Source: Sulfuricurvum sp. | GTDB taxonomy: Bacteria > Campylobacterota > Campylobacteria > Campylobacterales > Sulfurimonadaceae | Direction: 5' to 3' | Length of the DNA stretch: 48,424 nt | Assembly (NCBI GenBank): GCA_030692765.1 | Contig: JAUYUB010000005.1 | Location: 1 to 48,424 of the forward strand | Shown here: one piece after another, positions 37,111 through 45,772 of the stretch | Position numbering within the stretch: the stretch's first letter is position 1 | Layout: every line of letters starts with the position of its first letter | Translations under genes and position numbers: made by a program | Notes under the pieces: model-generated | Databases searched by the model: none | Told to the model about the DNA's origin: nothing | The model's input: the letters and a program-made list of their open reading frames with translations, nothing else

Positions 37111-38721
37111 ATGGAATCGGCTCTTTATTATCTTACGATCGCCCTTGGGATTTCGATTGTTGTCAATCTTATTCTAAAACGTTTTGGAATTTCCCAGATT
37201 ATCGGTTACATCATGACGGGAACGGTGGTTGCGTATGCTTTTGATTTACGCCATATGGCAGACTCGAATACACTCGCTGCAATTGCTGAGTTTGGAGTAG
37301 TCTTTTTGATGTTTACCATCGGTTTGGAAGTATCGCTTCGCCGATTAGCCACAATGAAAATCGATGTATTTTTTAATGGATTTTTACAGACGACCCTGAC
37401 AGCAGCGGTCATATTTGGTGCGTGCTATGGTCTCTTTCATCTTGATTTTGCAACATCCATGATCGTCTCCATGTCTCTGGCGCTCTCTTCGACGGCGGTG
37501 GTTTTGAGCTATTTAAAGCAAAGCAAGGAAATAACCCGTCCGTACGGGCAGCGCTCTATGGGGATTTTGATTTATCAGGATTTAGCGGTCATCCCTATCT
37601 TGATTTTAATCGGGTTTTTGAGCACAGGAACCGATAATATCGGGCAAGTATTATTGCAAACAACCCTTAGCGCCATCGTCGTTGTCAGTTTGCTGTTTGT
37701 TGTCGGGAAGAAGGTGATGACGTGGCTGCTTCATTTCTCTTCTACAAGCAATGTGGAAGAATTGTTTATGGGCTCAGTTCTTTTGATTGTTGTCGGCGCA
37801 TCGCTGAGTGCTCATTATTTTGGATTTACCTATTCTCTGGGAGCTTTTATCGCAGGGATGATTATTGCCGAAACACAGTATCACCACAAAGTAGAATCGG
37901 ACATTGCTCCTTTTAAAGATTTGCTTCTAGGAACGTTTTTTGTAACGGTAGGGATGAAAATTGATGTTCTCTTTTTCGCCGCACATGCTGGAGAGATCTT
38001 CGGACTATTGATGATCATTCTACTGATTAAAGCGGCTATTATTTTTGGAGTAGTTCGTATTTATTCCAAGGGCAAAACTGCGTTTAAGACAGCTATCGCG
38101 CTCTCTCAAGTGGGGGAGTTCTCGTTCGCTATCTTTGCCCTTGCGGGAAATAATAAAATTTTAGAACCCCAGCTGGTTCAGATGCTTGTTTTGATTACAG
38201 TACTCTCTATTGTCGCGACACCGTTTATTCTCTCAAAGGTCAGTGCCATTGCGGAAGTGTTTTTTAAAGAGACGAGTATGACGGAAAACTTTGATGATCT
38301 TGCGGTATACCGTAATCATGTTATCGTGTGCGGATACGGCATTGTGGGAAAATTTGTTGTCAAAGCTTTGCGGCTGGAAGAGGTCAAGTACATCATTGTG
38401 GACAACAGCTATAAGCACGTTCAAGAGGCTCTTGCTGATGGTGAAAAAGCTTATTACGGAGATATGTCCAAGATTGCGATTTTAGACAAACTGCACATTC
38501 ATGACGCCATCAGTGTTATTGTGACGCTGGATAATATGGTGAAAAAACGGTTGATCTGTGAGAGTATACTGAGCTACGCACCTCAGGTTAAAGTCGTGGT
38601 CAAAGTAGTGAGCATAGAAGAAAAGAGAGAGCTCAGGGGGCTTCCAATCACAGTAACGGTGGATGGGAAAAAAGAGGTCGCTACTAAGTTGGTATGCGAA
38701 GCACTGCATTGCGAGCTATAG
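37111..38721 (+). CDS. CPA2-family cation:proton antiporter with RCK/TrkA-N domain (KefB-like)
   Basis: Protein of 536 residues: about 12 membrane segments (1-385), then a cytoplasmic Rossmann-type RCK domain starting HVIVCGYGIVGKFVVKAL near 402-418. Membrane motifs include LALSSTAVVLSYL and YQDLAVIPILI, the Gln-Asp of the K+-type CPA2 ion site. It probably exchanges K+ or Na+ for H+ across the inner membrane, with gating by nucleotide binding to the RCK domain. It is shorter than E. coli KefB/KefC, and the quinone-reductase-like partner KefF/G is not nearby. Preceded by AAAAGGA. Confidence 0.9.
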   Translation: MESALYYLTIALGISIVVNLILKRFGISQIIGYIMTGTVVAYAFDLRHMADSNTLAAIAEFGVVFLMFTIGLEVSLRRLATMKIDVFFNGFLQTTLTAAVIFGACYGLFHLDFATSMIVSMSLALSSTAVVLSYLKQSKEITRPYGQRSMGILIYQDLAVIPILILIGFLSTGTDNIGQVLLQTTLSAIVVVSLLFVVGKKVMTWLLHFSSTSNVEELFMGSVLLIVVGASLSAHYFGFTYSLGAFIAGMIIAETQYHHKVESDIAPFKDLLLGTFFVTVGMKIDVLFFAAHAGEIFGLLMIILLIKAAIIFGVVRIYSKGKTAFKTAIALSQVGEFSFAIFALAGNNKILEPQLVQMLVLITVLSIVATPFILSKVSAIAEVFFKETSMTENFDDLAVYRNHVIVCGYGIVGKFVVKALRLEEVKYIIVDNSYKHVQEALADGEKAYYGDMSKIAILDKLHIHDAISVIVTLDNMVKKRLICESILSYAPQVKVVVKVVSIEEKRELRGLPITVTVDGKKEVATKLVCEALHCEL

Positions 38722-38762
38722 CTCTCTAGCGATAGGCTAAAAGGGGGATGGGCCTGACGAAA

Positions 38763-39371
38763 TCAGTTCCCTCTTGATCCTGGTTTTATGGCCTCAGAGC
38801 CTTTTTTACATAAAGGGCACTGATCAGGAGCATACATTTCAAAATCAAAATCCGCAAGTGCAAAAAGAGGTTTATTTTCAGGCAGTGAACAATTCTCTTT
38901 GCGATTTAATGCACTTCCATCACGCTTACAAAATCCGCGATTGGCAAGTGCGGCAAAGGCTACGACTTCTCCGCCAAACGCTTCGATTGCACGTGCAGCT
39001 TCGAGTGCTGAGCCACCCGTGGTAATAATATCTTCACATACGAGGACACGTTCACCCGGCTTGATTTCAAATCCGCGACGAATTTGCATCTCTCCGTTAA
39101 CACGTTCAGCAAAAATAGAGCGTTTGTCTAATGCGGTTGCCAATGCAAAGCCGGCGATTAGTCCGCCAAGTGCAGGAGCACATACGGTATCGATTTGCAG
39201 TCCGCTTTCATTGATCTGTACCGCAAGAGCATCCGCCAACAGCTTGGCTGTCTTAGGGTCCTCAAGTACTTTTGCCGATTGGAGATAAAACTGAGAGTGG
39301 TTGCCTGAACTGAGTTTAAAATGCCCTTCTAAAAGAGCATTGGCGTTCATGTAGATGGATTTGACGTCCAT
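38763..39371 (-). CDS. pyrE: Orotate phosphoribosyltransferase
   Basis: Protein of 202 residues forming OMP from orotate and PRPP in pyrimidine synthesis. The PRPP-binding motif [13 protein letters not shown] lies near 109-121 and the loop [15 protein letters not shown] earlier. The C-terminus carries CPLCKKG, with another Cys upstream. That belongs to the group of PyrE proteins with a small extra C-terminal segment, common in Campylobacterota. It follows frr by two bases. Confidence 0.95.
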   Translation of the reverse strand: MDVKSIYMNANALLEGHFKLSSGNHSQFYLQSAKVLEDPKTAKLLADALAVQINESGLQIDTVCAPALGGLIAGFALATALDKRSIFAERVNGEMQIRRGFEIKPGERVLVCEDIITTGGSALEAARAIEAFGGEVVAFAALANRGFCKRDGSALNRKENCSLPENKPLFALADFDFEMYAPDQCPLCKKGSEAIKPGSRGN

Positions 39372-39373
39372 AG

Positions 39374-39931
39374 TTAAACCGTCAAGATGTCTTGCTCTTT
39401 ACTTTTGAGCGAGTCATCGATTTTAGTGATAAATTTATCGGTTATTTTTTGAACTTTATCTTGAGCTGCTTTTGAATCATCAGCGGTCACGACCTTCTCT
39501 TTTTCAAGCACTTTGATCTTATCATTTGCTTTTTTACGATCGTTTCGTACTGCTACTTTTGCATCATCCGCCATACTTTTGGCTTTTTTGGCGATGTCCT
39601 GACGTTGATCTACCGTCATTGGGGGAAAAAAGAGTTTAATTTCTTCTCCGTTATTGTTCGGATTAACTCCGATATCGGATTTTAAAATCGCTTTTTCAAT
39701 GACACTTAACATCGACTTTTCCCAAGGAGTGATAGTGATAGTAGTAGCATCCGTTGCCAATACGCTTCCTGCTTGGTCCAATGGAACCATAGAACCGTAG
39801 CTGTCAACACGCACATTGTCCAAGATCTTAGTCGTTACTCTTCCCGTGCGCAGTGTACGAAAGTTACTGAGCATATGGTCATGACTTCCCTGCATTTTTT
39901 CTTCACAAAATTGATACACTTCTTCTAACAT
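39374..39931 (-). CDS. frr: Ribosome recycling factor
   Basis: Protein of 185 residues that splits post-termination ribosomes together with EF-G. Recognisable blocks are [20 protein letters not shown] near 27-46, [12 protein letters not shown] and [30 protein letters not shown] helices. Length is standard. It sits between secG and pyrE in a short minus-strand operon. Confidence 0.96.
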   Translation of the reverse strand: MLEEVYQFCEEKMQGSHDHMLSNFRTLRTGRVTTKILDNVRVDSYGSMVPLDQAGSVLATDATTITITPWEKSMLSVIEKAILKSDIGVNPNNNGEEIKLFFPPMTVDQRQDIAKKAKSMADDAKVAVRNDRKKANDKIKVLEKEKVVTADDSKAAQDKVQKITDKFITKIDDSLKSKEQDILTV

Positions 39932-39944
39932 GAAATGCCCCTTC

Positions 39945-40262
39945 TTACTTAGTAGTGTTTACGTCATTAACGACGTTGATTGTTGGTGCAGCAATTTGGG
40001 TTTTATCCAACATAGAATCAACGACAGACGCATTTTTTTGTTGAGCATAAAAGTAGCCCAAAGCAATGGTGTTGACCACAAATGTAAACCCAAGAAAAAA
40101 AGTGACTTTAGCCAAAAAGCTGCCAGGTCCTTTTGCTCCAAATACCGATTCGTTAGAGCCGCTGTAGGCACCCAATCCGATGCTAGAGCTTTTTTGTAAA
40201 AGTACGGCGATGACGATCATCACCACGAGTACGATTTGAACGATGAGCAGAATACCTGTCAT
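39945..40262 (-). CDS. secG: Preprotein translocase subunit SecG
   Basis: Protein of 105 residues with two membrane helices: ILLIVQIVLVVMIVIAVLL at the N-terminus and VTFFLGFTFVVNTIALGYFYA around 55-75, joined by the conserved KSSSIGLGAYSGSNESVFG loop. SecG assists SecYE-mediated protein export. It is the first gene of secG-frr-pyrE, with AAGGA before the ATG and an extended -10 box upstream. Confidence 0.94.
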   Translation of the reverse strand: MTGILLIVQIVLVVMIVIAVLLQKSSSIGLGAYSGSNESVFGAKGPGSFLAKVTFFLGFTFVVNTIALGYFYAQQKNASVVDSMLDKTQIAAPTINVVNDVNTTK

Positions 40263-40293
40263 TATGAGTCCTTATATGGAGTAAAAGTTCGCG

Positions 40294-40299
40294 ATTATA
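40294..40299 (-). promoter_or_regulatory. Candidate extended -10 promoter (TGCTATAAT) for secG-frr-pyrE
   Basis: The minus strand reads TGCTATAAT in the 57-base gap before secG. The TG dinucleotide one base before TATAAT makes this an extended -10 promoter, which needs no strong -35. The leader would be about 25 bases. Confidence 0.55.
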
Positions 40300-40319
40300 G
40301 CACAGCGCAGATGAAGAGC

Positions 40320-41717
40320 TTATGAAAACAGAAGCATAGTGCCCAAAATTAGCATAATACTGACTCCTAAAATATCAATATATTTGAGGATAGTATCTCC
40401 TACTTTAGAGCTTTTACGGCGCAGTGCTGTACCCAATGCAGCGGTGGTCGCAATCGTAATGCCCATGCCTAAACTCATAATGACAGCACTCATAGCGCCT
40501 AACCAAAACATACCCATGGAAATGGCAAATAAAAATACGACAACGGTTCCGGGACAAGGGACAATACCTGCACCTAAAATAAGCATTAGGTCTGTTGAAT
40601 TGGTAGTGGTTTTACAACTATGACATCCGCAGCTGCTGATGTGTGGCGCGGTAGCCGTGAAATTCATTGCCTTACTTTTTGGACGATAAAATTGCCATTT
40701 TTGACGGGAAAGATACAGAGCAATACTTAAAATCACTAATCCGCTAAATTTTGTCATGTATAGGGATATGTCATTGATGGTTTGTGAAAACATTGCATGA
40801 ACAAACCAATACAGCATCATTGTTAGGGCGAATGCGCTTACAACGTGGATTATAGCAATCAACAAGGAAACCGAGACACCTCGTGTGTAACTACGATCAT
40901 TAGTACTAAAATAGCTTGCAACCAGTGTTTTTCCATGTCCAGGACCCGCTGCATGAGCGACACCGTAGAGTAATGAAAAGAGCAAGATTGCACCGATCGT
41001 TTGAGGGCTGGGGTGTTCTTGAGCTTCTATTAATGCTCCGTGAATTTTTTCGGTAATGGTACGTAAACTTTGGCTAAAGGCACCTTGATCCGTTCTGTTT
41101 TGTATATTTCCTCCCAGTGGTGAGGCCAGCGCTAGAGTTCGGGGGCGTATTAAGATGTCAAGAACTCCTTCGGTACGCTGCGCATTTTTAAGTGACAAAA
41201 ATTTGACGTTTATCCTTGCGGATTGGGCAGGGTTAAGAGTAACGTTTTTGGCATTAAGATGATAAATGATTCCGTTGTTGTAGGCGGCATTAGTGTCGTA
41301 GGTGATGCGCAAATGTGATGCTTGCTTAATGGCTTCGTTCATGGGGATATTAAAACGGTAGATAACGAGTCCTTTTTCTTGTCGGACGGTAAACTTTTTG
41401 AGTTCCTTTAGCCATAAGGAGCGATTGTTGATTTGGGGACGGATAAAAAATCCCATTTCTTTCATCGGCTCGATTGCTTTGTAAACTTCATATTTTTCTG
41501 CGCTTTCAAATTGATTGTTGCGATTGAGATCAAAATCTCCCAATACCATTTGAGAAAACATGGGGTCCAACGTCCATTTAACATCGATGGATGTGAGCGT
41601 GTTGTTTGAGATATTTAGCTGTACGTTGGTAAGTACTTTGATATCTCCGTAACTGCACGCTAAACATCCCCAGCTCATGCTTATGTACGATGAGAGTAAA
41701 ATTATAAATCGAAGCAT
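40320..41717 (-). CDS. DUF1007-NicO fusion: periplasmic domain plus RcnA/NicO-type metal transporter
   Basis: Protein of about 465 residues. After a signal-like N-terminus, the DUF1007 domain (about 20-200) carries an EF-hand-like loop, Asp63 to Glu74 (DLNRNNQFESAE). The C-terminal half is a NicO/RcnA-type membrane domain with HAAGPGHGKTLVASYF and about six helices; between helices is a Cys/His-rich cytoplasmic or periplasmic loop, SSCGCHSCK. NicO proteins transport Ni or Co; here the gene sits behind a Zur-like regulator and opposite znuABC, so zinc is a possible substrate. The start is set at ATG 41717, which AGGAAG serves at proper distance; ATG 41726 is too close to it. It overlaps the regulator gene. 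Confidence 0.87.
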   Translation of the reverse strand: MLRFIILLSSYISMSWGCLACSYGDIKVLTNVQLNISNNTLTSIDVKWTLDPMFSQMVLGDFDLNRNNQFESAEKYEVYKAIEPMKEMGFFIRPQINNRSLWLKELKKFTVRQEKGLVIYRFNIPMNEAIKQASHLRITYDTNAAYNNGIIYHLNAKNVTLNPAQSARINVKFLSLKNAQRTEGVLDILIRPRTLALASPLGGNIQNRTDQGAFSQSLRTITEKIHGALIEAQEHPSPQTIGAILLFSLLYGVAHAAGPGHGKTLVASYFSTNDRSYTRGVSVSLLIAIIHVVSAFALTMMLYWFVHAMFSQTINDISLYMTKFSGLVILSIALYLSRQKWQFYRPKSKAMNFTATAPHISSCGCHSCKTTTNSTDLMLILGAGIVPCPGTVVVFLFAISMGMFWLGAMSAVIMSLGMGITIATTAALGTALRRKSSKVGDTILKYIDILGVSIMLILGTMLLFS

Positions 41718-42073
41718 TGAGGACATCTTCCTTTATAGGTGATGGTGTTGATGTGATAGCCGTTTAATATCGGAAAGGGCGTTTCATCCAAACAGGTGAT
41801 GTTATGGCACTCTTGGCAAATAAAATGAGGATGCTGTTTTTCACTCAGTTCAAAATAGCGCTTTCCCTCATCCGATTCGATACCCTGGATAATATTGGCA
41901 GCTTCAAATGTTTGCATGTTTCGATAAAACGTACTTTTATCTATCGTAGTATCCAGTGAGGCGTATTCTTCAAAACTAATAGGATGCGTTTGATACGAGA
42001 AGATGGATAGAATCTTTTGTCTTGGAATGGTGAGCCGTAATCCATGATTGGTTATTTTTTCGTTGGGTGTCAT
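41702..42073 (-). CDS. Fur-family metalloregulator, probably Zur-like
   Basis: Protein of 123 residues. The N-terminal winged helix includes GLRLTIPRQKIL and DKSTFYRNMQTFE; the C-terminal part has HPHFICQECHN (Cys86, Cys89) and RCPQC (Cys117, Cys120), the two CxxC pairs of the structural zinc site. It is short for Fur (about 150) and has the small-size plan of some Zur proteins. The position between the znuABC genes and a metal transporter, with a 7-1-7 dyad in its own promoter region, suggests zinc-dependent repression including autoregulation. A Fur, Nur or Mur identity cannot be excluded from sequence alone. Confidence 0.85.
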   Translation of the reverse strand: MTPNEKITNHGLRLTIPRQKILSIFSYQTHPISFEEYASLDTTIDKSTFYRNMQTFEAANIIQGIESDEGKRYFELSEKQHPHFICQECHNITCLDETPFPILNGYHINTITYKGRCPQCFDL

Positions 42074-42104
42074 GTAAAATTAGACTCCTTGGATTAAGCT
42101 TACT

Positions 42105-42119
42105 TGCAACTTAGTTGCA
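42105..42119. promoter_or_regulatory. 7-1-7 dyad (Fur/Zur-type box) between the regulator and znuA
   Basis: TGCAACT-T-AGTTGCA is a perfect inverted repeat with one central base, the architecture of Fur-family operators. It lies in the 83-base gap between the divergent genes and just before a TAGAAT -10 candidate for znuA (42121-42126), so a bound repressor would cover both promoters. The dyad is seen directly; the binding protein is inferred from context. Confidence 0.65.
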
Positions 42120-42156
42120 TTAGAATGTTACCAAAGTTATTCTTGAGGAAACTGAA

Positions 42157-43101
42157 ATGATGAACACAAAGCGTTTGATAGTTGTTGGAGGTCTTATTGC
42201 CGGGGCGATAGGCACAGCCGTTTTTCTTGGAACAAAAGCTCAATCAACTAAAGCGCAAAGCACCAAGCCAATCGTTGCCGTCAGTACGTTTTCTCTTTAT
42301 GAAGTCTCTTCTACAATTGCAGGTGAGACGTTGGAAGTTTCTCCTATTGTCCCCCTTGGCAGTGACCCGCACATGTTTTCTCCAGCACCCGCTCAAGTAG
42401 CCCAAATAACACGCGCCGATTTTTTCATCTATAACGGGGCAGGATTTGAAACGTGGACACAATCCTTTACGAATACTCTTACGCAAACAACCAAAGTAAT
42501 TGATATGAGTCAACATGTGACATTGTTAAAAAGTGATGATGCCCACGATGATCACGAAGAGCATCACGATGGAGGCTATGACCCCCACTATTGGCTGGAC
42601 ATTGACAACATGATAAAAATGACACAAACATTGGAAAAAGAGTTTTCAGTGAAGTTTCCAAAGAATGAACAAATCTATCATACCAATGCAGCGGCCTATA
42701 TAGCAAAACTGCAAAAACTAAAATCCGACTATCAAAGTGCCCTAAAAGAGTGTAAAAACCGAACCCTCATATCCAACCACGATGCGTTTGGATATTTGGC
42801 TCATGCTAATTCTCTTGAAAATATTTCGATTATTGGTCTCTCCTCTGACGAACAGCCCAGTGCCAAGATCATCGCGCAGATTGTTGCTCGTGTCAAAGAG
42901 CATGGGATCAAAACAATCTTTTTTGAAGAGATGATCAATGATAACATAGCGCAAACCATTGCACGAGAGACGGGGGCAAAAGCACTGCCTCTTCAGCCCC
43001 TGGAGAATATTAGTGAAGATGAGTTAAAATCACATCAAACTTATGAGTCCATCATGCGTGCGAATTTAGCAAAAATGACTCAAGCAATGGAGTGTCGTTG
43101 A
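42157..43101 (+). CDS. znuA: Zinc ABC transporter, periplasmic binding protein
   Basis: Protein of 314 residues with an N-terminal membrane signal (about 7-25). Metal ligands are seen as His72 (SDPHMF), His144 (DPHYWLD), a His near 210 (ISNHDAFGY) and an acidic residue in FEEMIND. A His/Asp-rich loop, DDAHDDHEEHHD (about 127-138), is typical of zinc-specific ZnuA rather than Mn-binding homologues. A small AQSTKAQSTK repeat follows the signal. It begins the znuA-znuC-znuB operon behind the candidate Zur box; ATG 42157 or 42160 can serve as start. Confidence 0.94.
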   Translation: MMNTKRLIVVGGLIAGAIGTAVFLGTKAQSTKAQSTKPIVAVSTFSLYEVSSTIAGETLEVSPIVPLGSDPHMFSPAPAQVAQITRADFFIYNGAGFETWTQSFTNTLTQTTKVIDMSQHVTLLKSDDAHDDHEEHHDGGYDPHYWLDIDNMIKMTQTLEKEFSVKFPKNEQIYHTNAAAYIAKLQKLKSDYQSALKECKNRTLISNHDAFGYLAHANSLENISIIGLSSDEQPSAKIIAQIVARVKEHGIKTIFFEEMINDNIAQTIARETGAKALPLQPLENISEDELKSHQTYESIMRANLAKMTQAMECR

Positions 43102-43853
43102 AATTTTCCCCGAGTCTTTTTGAATTTCATAATGTCAGTTTGACCCGTCAAGACAATGAAATCTTAAAATCGGTCAGCTGTACGGTTTTAAAAGGGGAGT
43201 ATTGTGCCATCATCGGACCAAACGGCGGGGGAAAAACAACTCTGATACGGTTGCTGATGGGATTGGAAAAACCAACTTCCGGAACCATACAGCTTTTTGG
43301 CGTAGATCAGCAAAAATTCAAAGCATGGCACAAGATCGGCTATGTTCCGCAACGCTCGGCTCTGGTGGATGCGAGTTTTCCCGCAAGGGTACGTGAAGTG
43401 GTTGCGATGGGGCGCTATGCGCTTAGGGGAATGTTTAGTTTTGAATCGGTCGAAGACAAACGCATTATCGAAGAGTCTATGGAGCAAATGGGGGTGAGTG
43501 ATTTACGCGATCGCCTTATCGGTCATCTTTCTGGCGGTCAACGTCAGCGGGTGATGATCGCACGTGCCTTAGCTTCTCATCCTGAAGTACTGATTGTCGA
43601 TGAACCCAATACGGGAGTGGATGTCGAATCTCAGCACCGTTTTTATGAACTGTTGCGCTCATTGCATAAAACCAGAGGGATCAGTATTTTGTTTATTACC
43701 CATGATATCGGTGTGATCGCCGAAGATATCTCGAAGCTCTTTTTTGTAAATCAGACACTGCTTGTGTCTCATACCCCTCAAGAGATGGTGCGATGTGAGG
43801 AGATGAGCCGATTGTACGGCAACCCTTCTCACGTTGTCTGCCACAACCACTAG
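43098..43853 (+). CDS. znuC: Zinc ABC transporter, ATP-binding protein
   Basis: Protein of about 251 residues. Walker A is GPNGGGKTT, the ABC signature LSGGQRQRV and Walker B VLIVDEPNTGVD, followed by the switch His in FITHDIG. The start is set at TTG 43098, overlapping the znuA stop (TTGA) with GGAG 5 bases before it; GTG 43092 is possible but lies on the ribosome site. It powers zinc uptake with ZnuB. A C-terminal regulatory extension as in E. coli ZnuC is short here. Confidence 0.93.
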   Translation: MKFSPSLFEFHNVSLTRQDNEILKSVSCTVLKGEYCAIIGPNGGGKTTLIRLLMGLEKPTSGTIQLFGVDQQKFKAWHKIGYVPQRSALVDASFPARVREVVAMGRYALRGMFSFESVEDKRIIEESMEQMGVSDLRDRLIGHLSGGQRQRVMIARALASHPEVLIVDEPNTGVDVESQHRFYELLRSLHKTRGISILFITHDIGVIAEDISKLFFVNQTLLVSHTPQEMVRCEEMSRLYGNPSHVVCHNH

Positions 43854-43862
43854 GGGGCTTTG

Positions 43863-44660
43863 ATGATAGAGATGTTGAGTTTTCCCTTTATGCAGCGTGC
43901 GTTTGCCGCAGGACTTATCATTGCGATACTAGCCGCTATCAGTGGTTCATTTATCGTATTGCGCCGCTACTCATTGTTAAGCGAAACCTTGGCCCATGTT
44001 TCCTTGGTCGGTGTTTCGGTGGGACTTTTGGTCGGTAGTAATCCTTTGTGGATGGCAATCATCGCCTCGTTGATCGCTTCATGGATGATTGAATATTTAC
44101 GAAGTGTTCATCATCTCTATTCGGACTCTATCTTAGCGATCTTTTTATCGGGTTCTTTGGCGCTGGCAATTATTATCGTTTCGCTGGCGGGCTCTTTTAA
44201 TGCATCGCTGTTCAGTTACTTGTTTGGCTCTATACTTTCAGTAACTAACGAAGATTTGGTGATTATGGGAATTGCAGGGGCAGCAGGAATGGCACTGTTG
44301 CTTTTATTTTTCAAAGAACTCTATTTTATTGCCTTTGACGAAGAGGTTGCACGTGCCAGCGGTATACGCGTGGCACTACTGAACTTCATGTTGGTTAGCG
44401 TCATCGCGGTTATCATCGCTCTTTCGATACGGGTTGTAGGGACGTTGTTGATCGGGGCATTAATGGTCATTCCTCCTGTCGCGGCAATACGTTTTGGATT
44501 GGGCTTCTTTAAAACGATGCTGCTTTCAATCGCGATCGCATTGGTAAGTGTTATCATCGGTCTTAGTGCTTCTTTTTTCTTCTCATTACCAAGCGGTGCG
44601 GCAATCGTGTTGTGTCTCTTGCTCTTTTTCATCGTTGCGTTGGTAATTAATCTCCCATGA
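43863..44660 (+). CDS. znuB: Zinc ABC transporter, membrane permease
   Basis: Protein of 265 residues with about eight hydrophobic helices and the ABC-3 family pattern (FIVLRRYSLLSETLAHVSLVGV near the N-terminus, VALLNFMLVSVIAVIIALSIRVVGTLLI later). It forms the zinc channel in the inner membrane with ZnuC. The start is ATG 43863, with AGGGGG upstream at 5-6 bases; a TTG at 43860 is in frame but is less likely. The 3' end overlaps the next gene as ATGA. Confidence 0.93.
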   Translation: MIEMLSFPFMQRAFAAGLIIAILAAISGSFIVLRRYSLLSETLAHVSLVGVSVGLLVGSNPLWMAIIASLIASWMIEYLRSVHHLYSDSILAIFLSGSLALAIIIVSLAGSFNASLFSYLFGSILSVTNEDLVIMGIAGAAGMALLLLFFKELYFIAFDEEVARASGIRVALLNFMLVSVIAVIIALSIRVVGTLLIGALMVIPPVAAIRFGLGFFKTMLLSIAIALVSVIIGLSASFFFSLPSGAAIVLCLLLFFIVALVINLP

Positions 44661-45343
44661 GAGCACGCGAAGAATTCTCTCGCTACGCTTCGCAATATGG
44701 GACGCATAACGTCATTCAAACCAAAGTAGCGCAAAGACTTGTGGCTAATACCCCTGATAAACCTCGCCGTATCCTCGATCTTGGTTGCGGAAATGGAACA
44801 CTCTTCTCATCCATTGATTGGGAACTGGAGAGCTTTGTCGGTGTTGATTTTTCAGCAGCCATGCTTGAGCATCATCCCATTTCTTCGCAAACAGAGTTGA
44901 TACTAGGTGATTTTAATGACCAAAAACTATTTGCACAACTTGTGGCCTTCTCTTTTGATCGACTCTATTCTGCATCGGCGCTGCAGTGGGCAGATGATCT
45001 TGATGGTGTTTTTAAATCGATTTATGCTTTAAACACCCCTGTATCCTTTGCTATTTTCACCTCAGGAACTTTTAAAACCCTCTACGAAACAGCAGGACTC
45101 TCTTCTATTCTCAAATCATCCGATGAGGTTATAGGAAGTGCAAATCACCATTTTGATGCGCAGTTTGAGATCGTTCGCTATATCTTGGAATTTGATACGG
45201 TACGAGAAATGTTTCGTTATATAAAGCGCAGTGGAGTCAGCGGTGGGCGTAGAGTGCTTAATTTTACTCAGACGAAACGACTGATGGAAAGTTATCCATT
45301 GAATTATTTGGAATTTGAAGTTTTATTCATCACAACTCTTTAA
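44657..45343 (+). CDS. SAM-dependent methyltransferase, BioC-like
   Basis: Protein of 228 residues. SAM motif I is RILDLGCGNGTLF, the post-I strand is FVGVDFSAAML, and the segments FSRYASQYGTHNVIQ, LYSASALQWADDL and FTSGTFKTLYE resemble BioC, the malonyl-ACP methyltransferase that starts biotin synthesis. The start overlaps the znuB stop, so it is co-transcribed with the zinc transporter, which is not an obvious functional link. No other biotin gene is present in the window. BioC is my best guess, not a firm call. Confidence 0.75.
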   Translation: MRAREEFSRYASQYGTHNVIQTKVAQRLVANTPDKPRRILDLGCGNGTLFSSIDWELESFVGVDFSAAMLEHHPISSQTELILGDFNDQKLFAQLVAFSFDRLYSASALQWADDLDGVFKSIYALNTPVSFAIFTSGTFKTLYETAGLSSILKSSDEVIGSANHHFDAQFEIVRYILEFDTVREMFRYIKRSGVSGGRRVLNFTQTKRLMESYPLNYLEFEVLFITTL

Positions 45344-45397
45344 TCAATTTCACATCATATGCGTTATACTATACATAATAGATGTGGGAGGTGTATG

Positions 45398-45772
45398 ATG
45401 CACAACATTGAAAAATATGATAATTTAAAAGATGTAATGCCAAAATTGCAGCCTGTTCTCGTAGAAGCAATTCAATCAGAGTTTTTAGAAATCAAAAAAA
45501 TAAATAAAGAATGTGAAAAATACATCGCGTCATGCCATCAAATGCCAGAATTACGAGATGCTGAGTACGTTATTTTTTCACATCATATGAAAAAGAATGA
45601 GCATAAATATGAGGTGTTTGTCTTTATAGATGGGCAGGGAAATATTGTTCGGCATGTTACAGGTAGAGAGATGGAACTGTACGGATTATTGGGATCATGC
45701 ACAAACTTACATCTATCCGATGAATTTATTGAATCTAAGAGCCATTGTGACACGGATGAGTGCCGTCGTTAA
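45398..45772 (+). CDS. Hypothetical protein
   Basis: Protein of about 124 residues that I do not recognise. It looks soluble, with a helical N-terminal half (MPKLQPVLVEAIQSEFLEIKK type) and a beta-rich second half (KYEVFVFIDGQGNIVRHVTG). It ends in a Cys/His/Asp-rich tail (SHCDTDECRR), a possible metal site. GGGAGG 6 bases before ATG 45398 chooses that start over ATG 45395 and the longer frame from 45359. A TATACT lies about 30 bases upstream, so it may have its own promoter. The 3' end overlaps the convergent flavoprotein gene by four bases. Confidence 0.72.
   Translation: MHNIEKYDNLKDVMPKLQPVLVEAIQSEFLEIKKINKECEKYIASCHQMPELRDAEYVIFSHHMKKNEHKYEVFVFIDGQGNIVRHVTGREMELYGLLGSCTNLHLSDEFIESKSHCDTDECRR

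Noticed and set aside
42241..42270. Short AQSTK repeat in ZnuA as a mobile or variable repeat
   Set aside because: Only two units, in the linker after the signal; it is a simple linker duplication.
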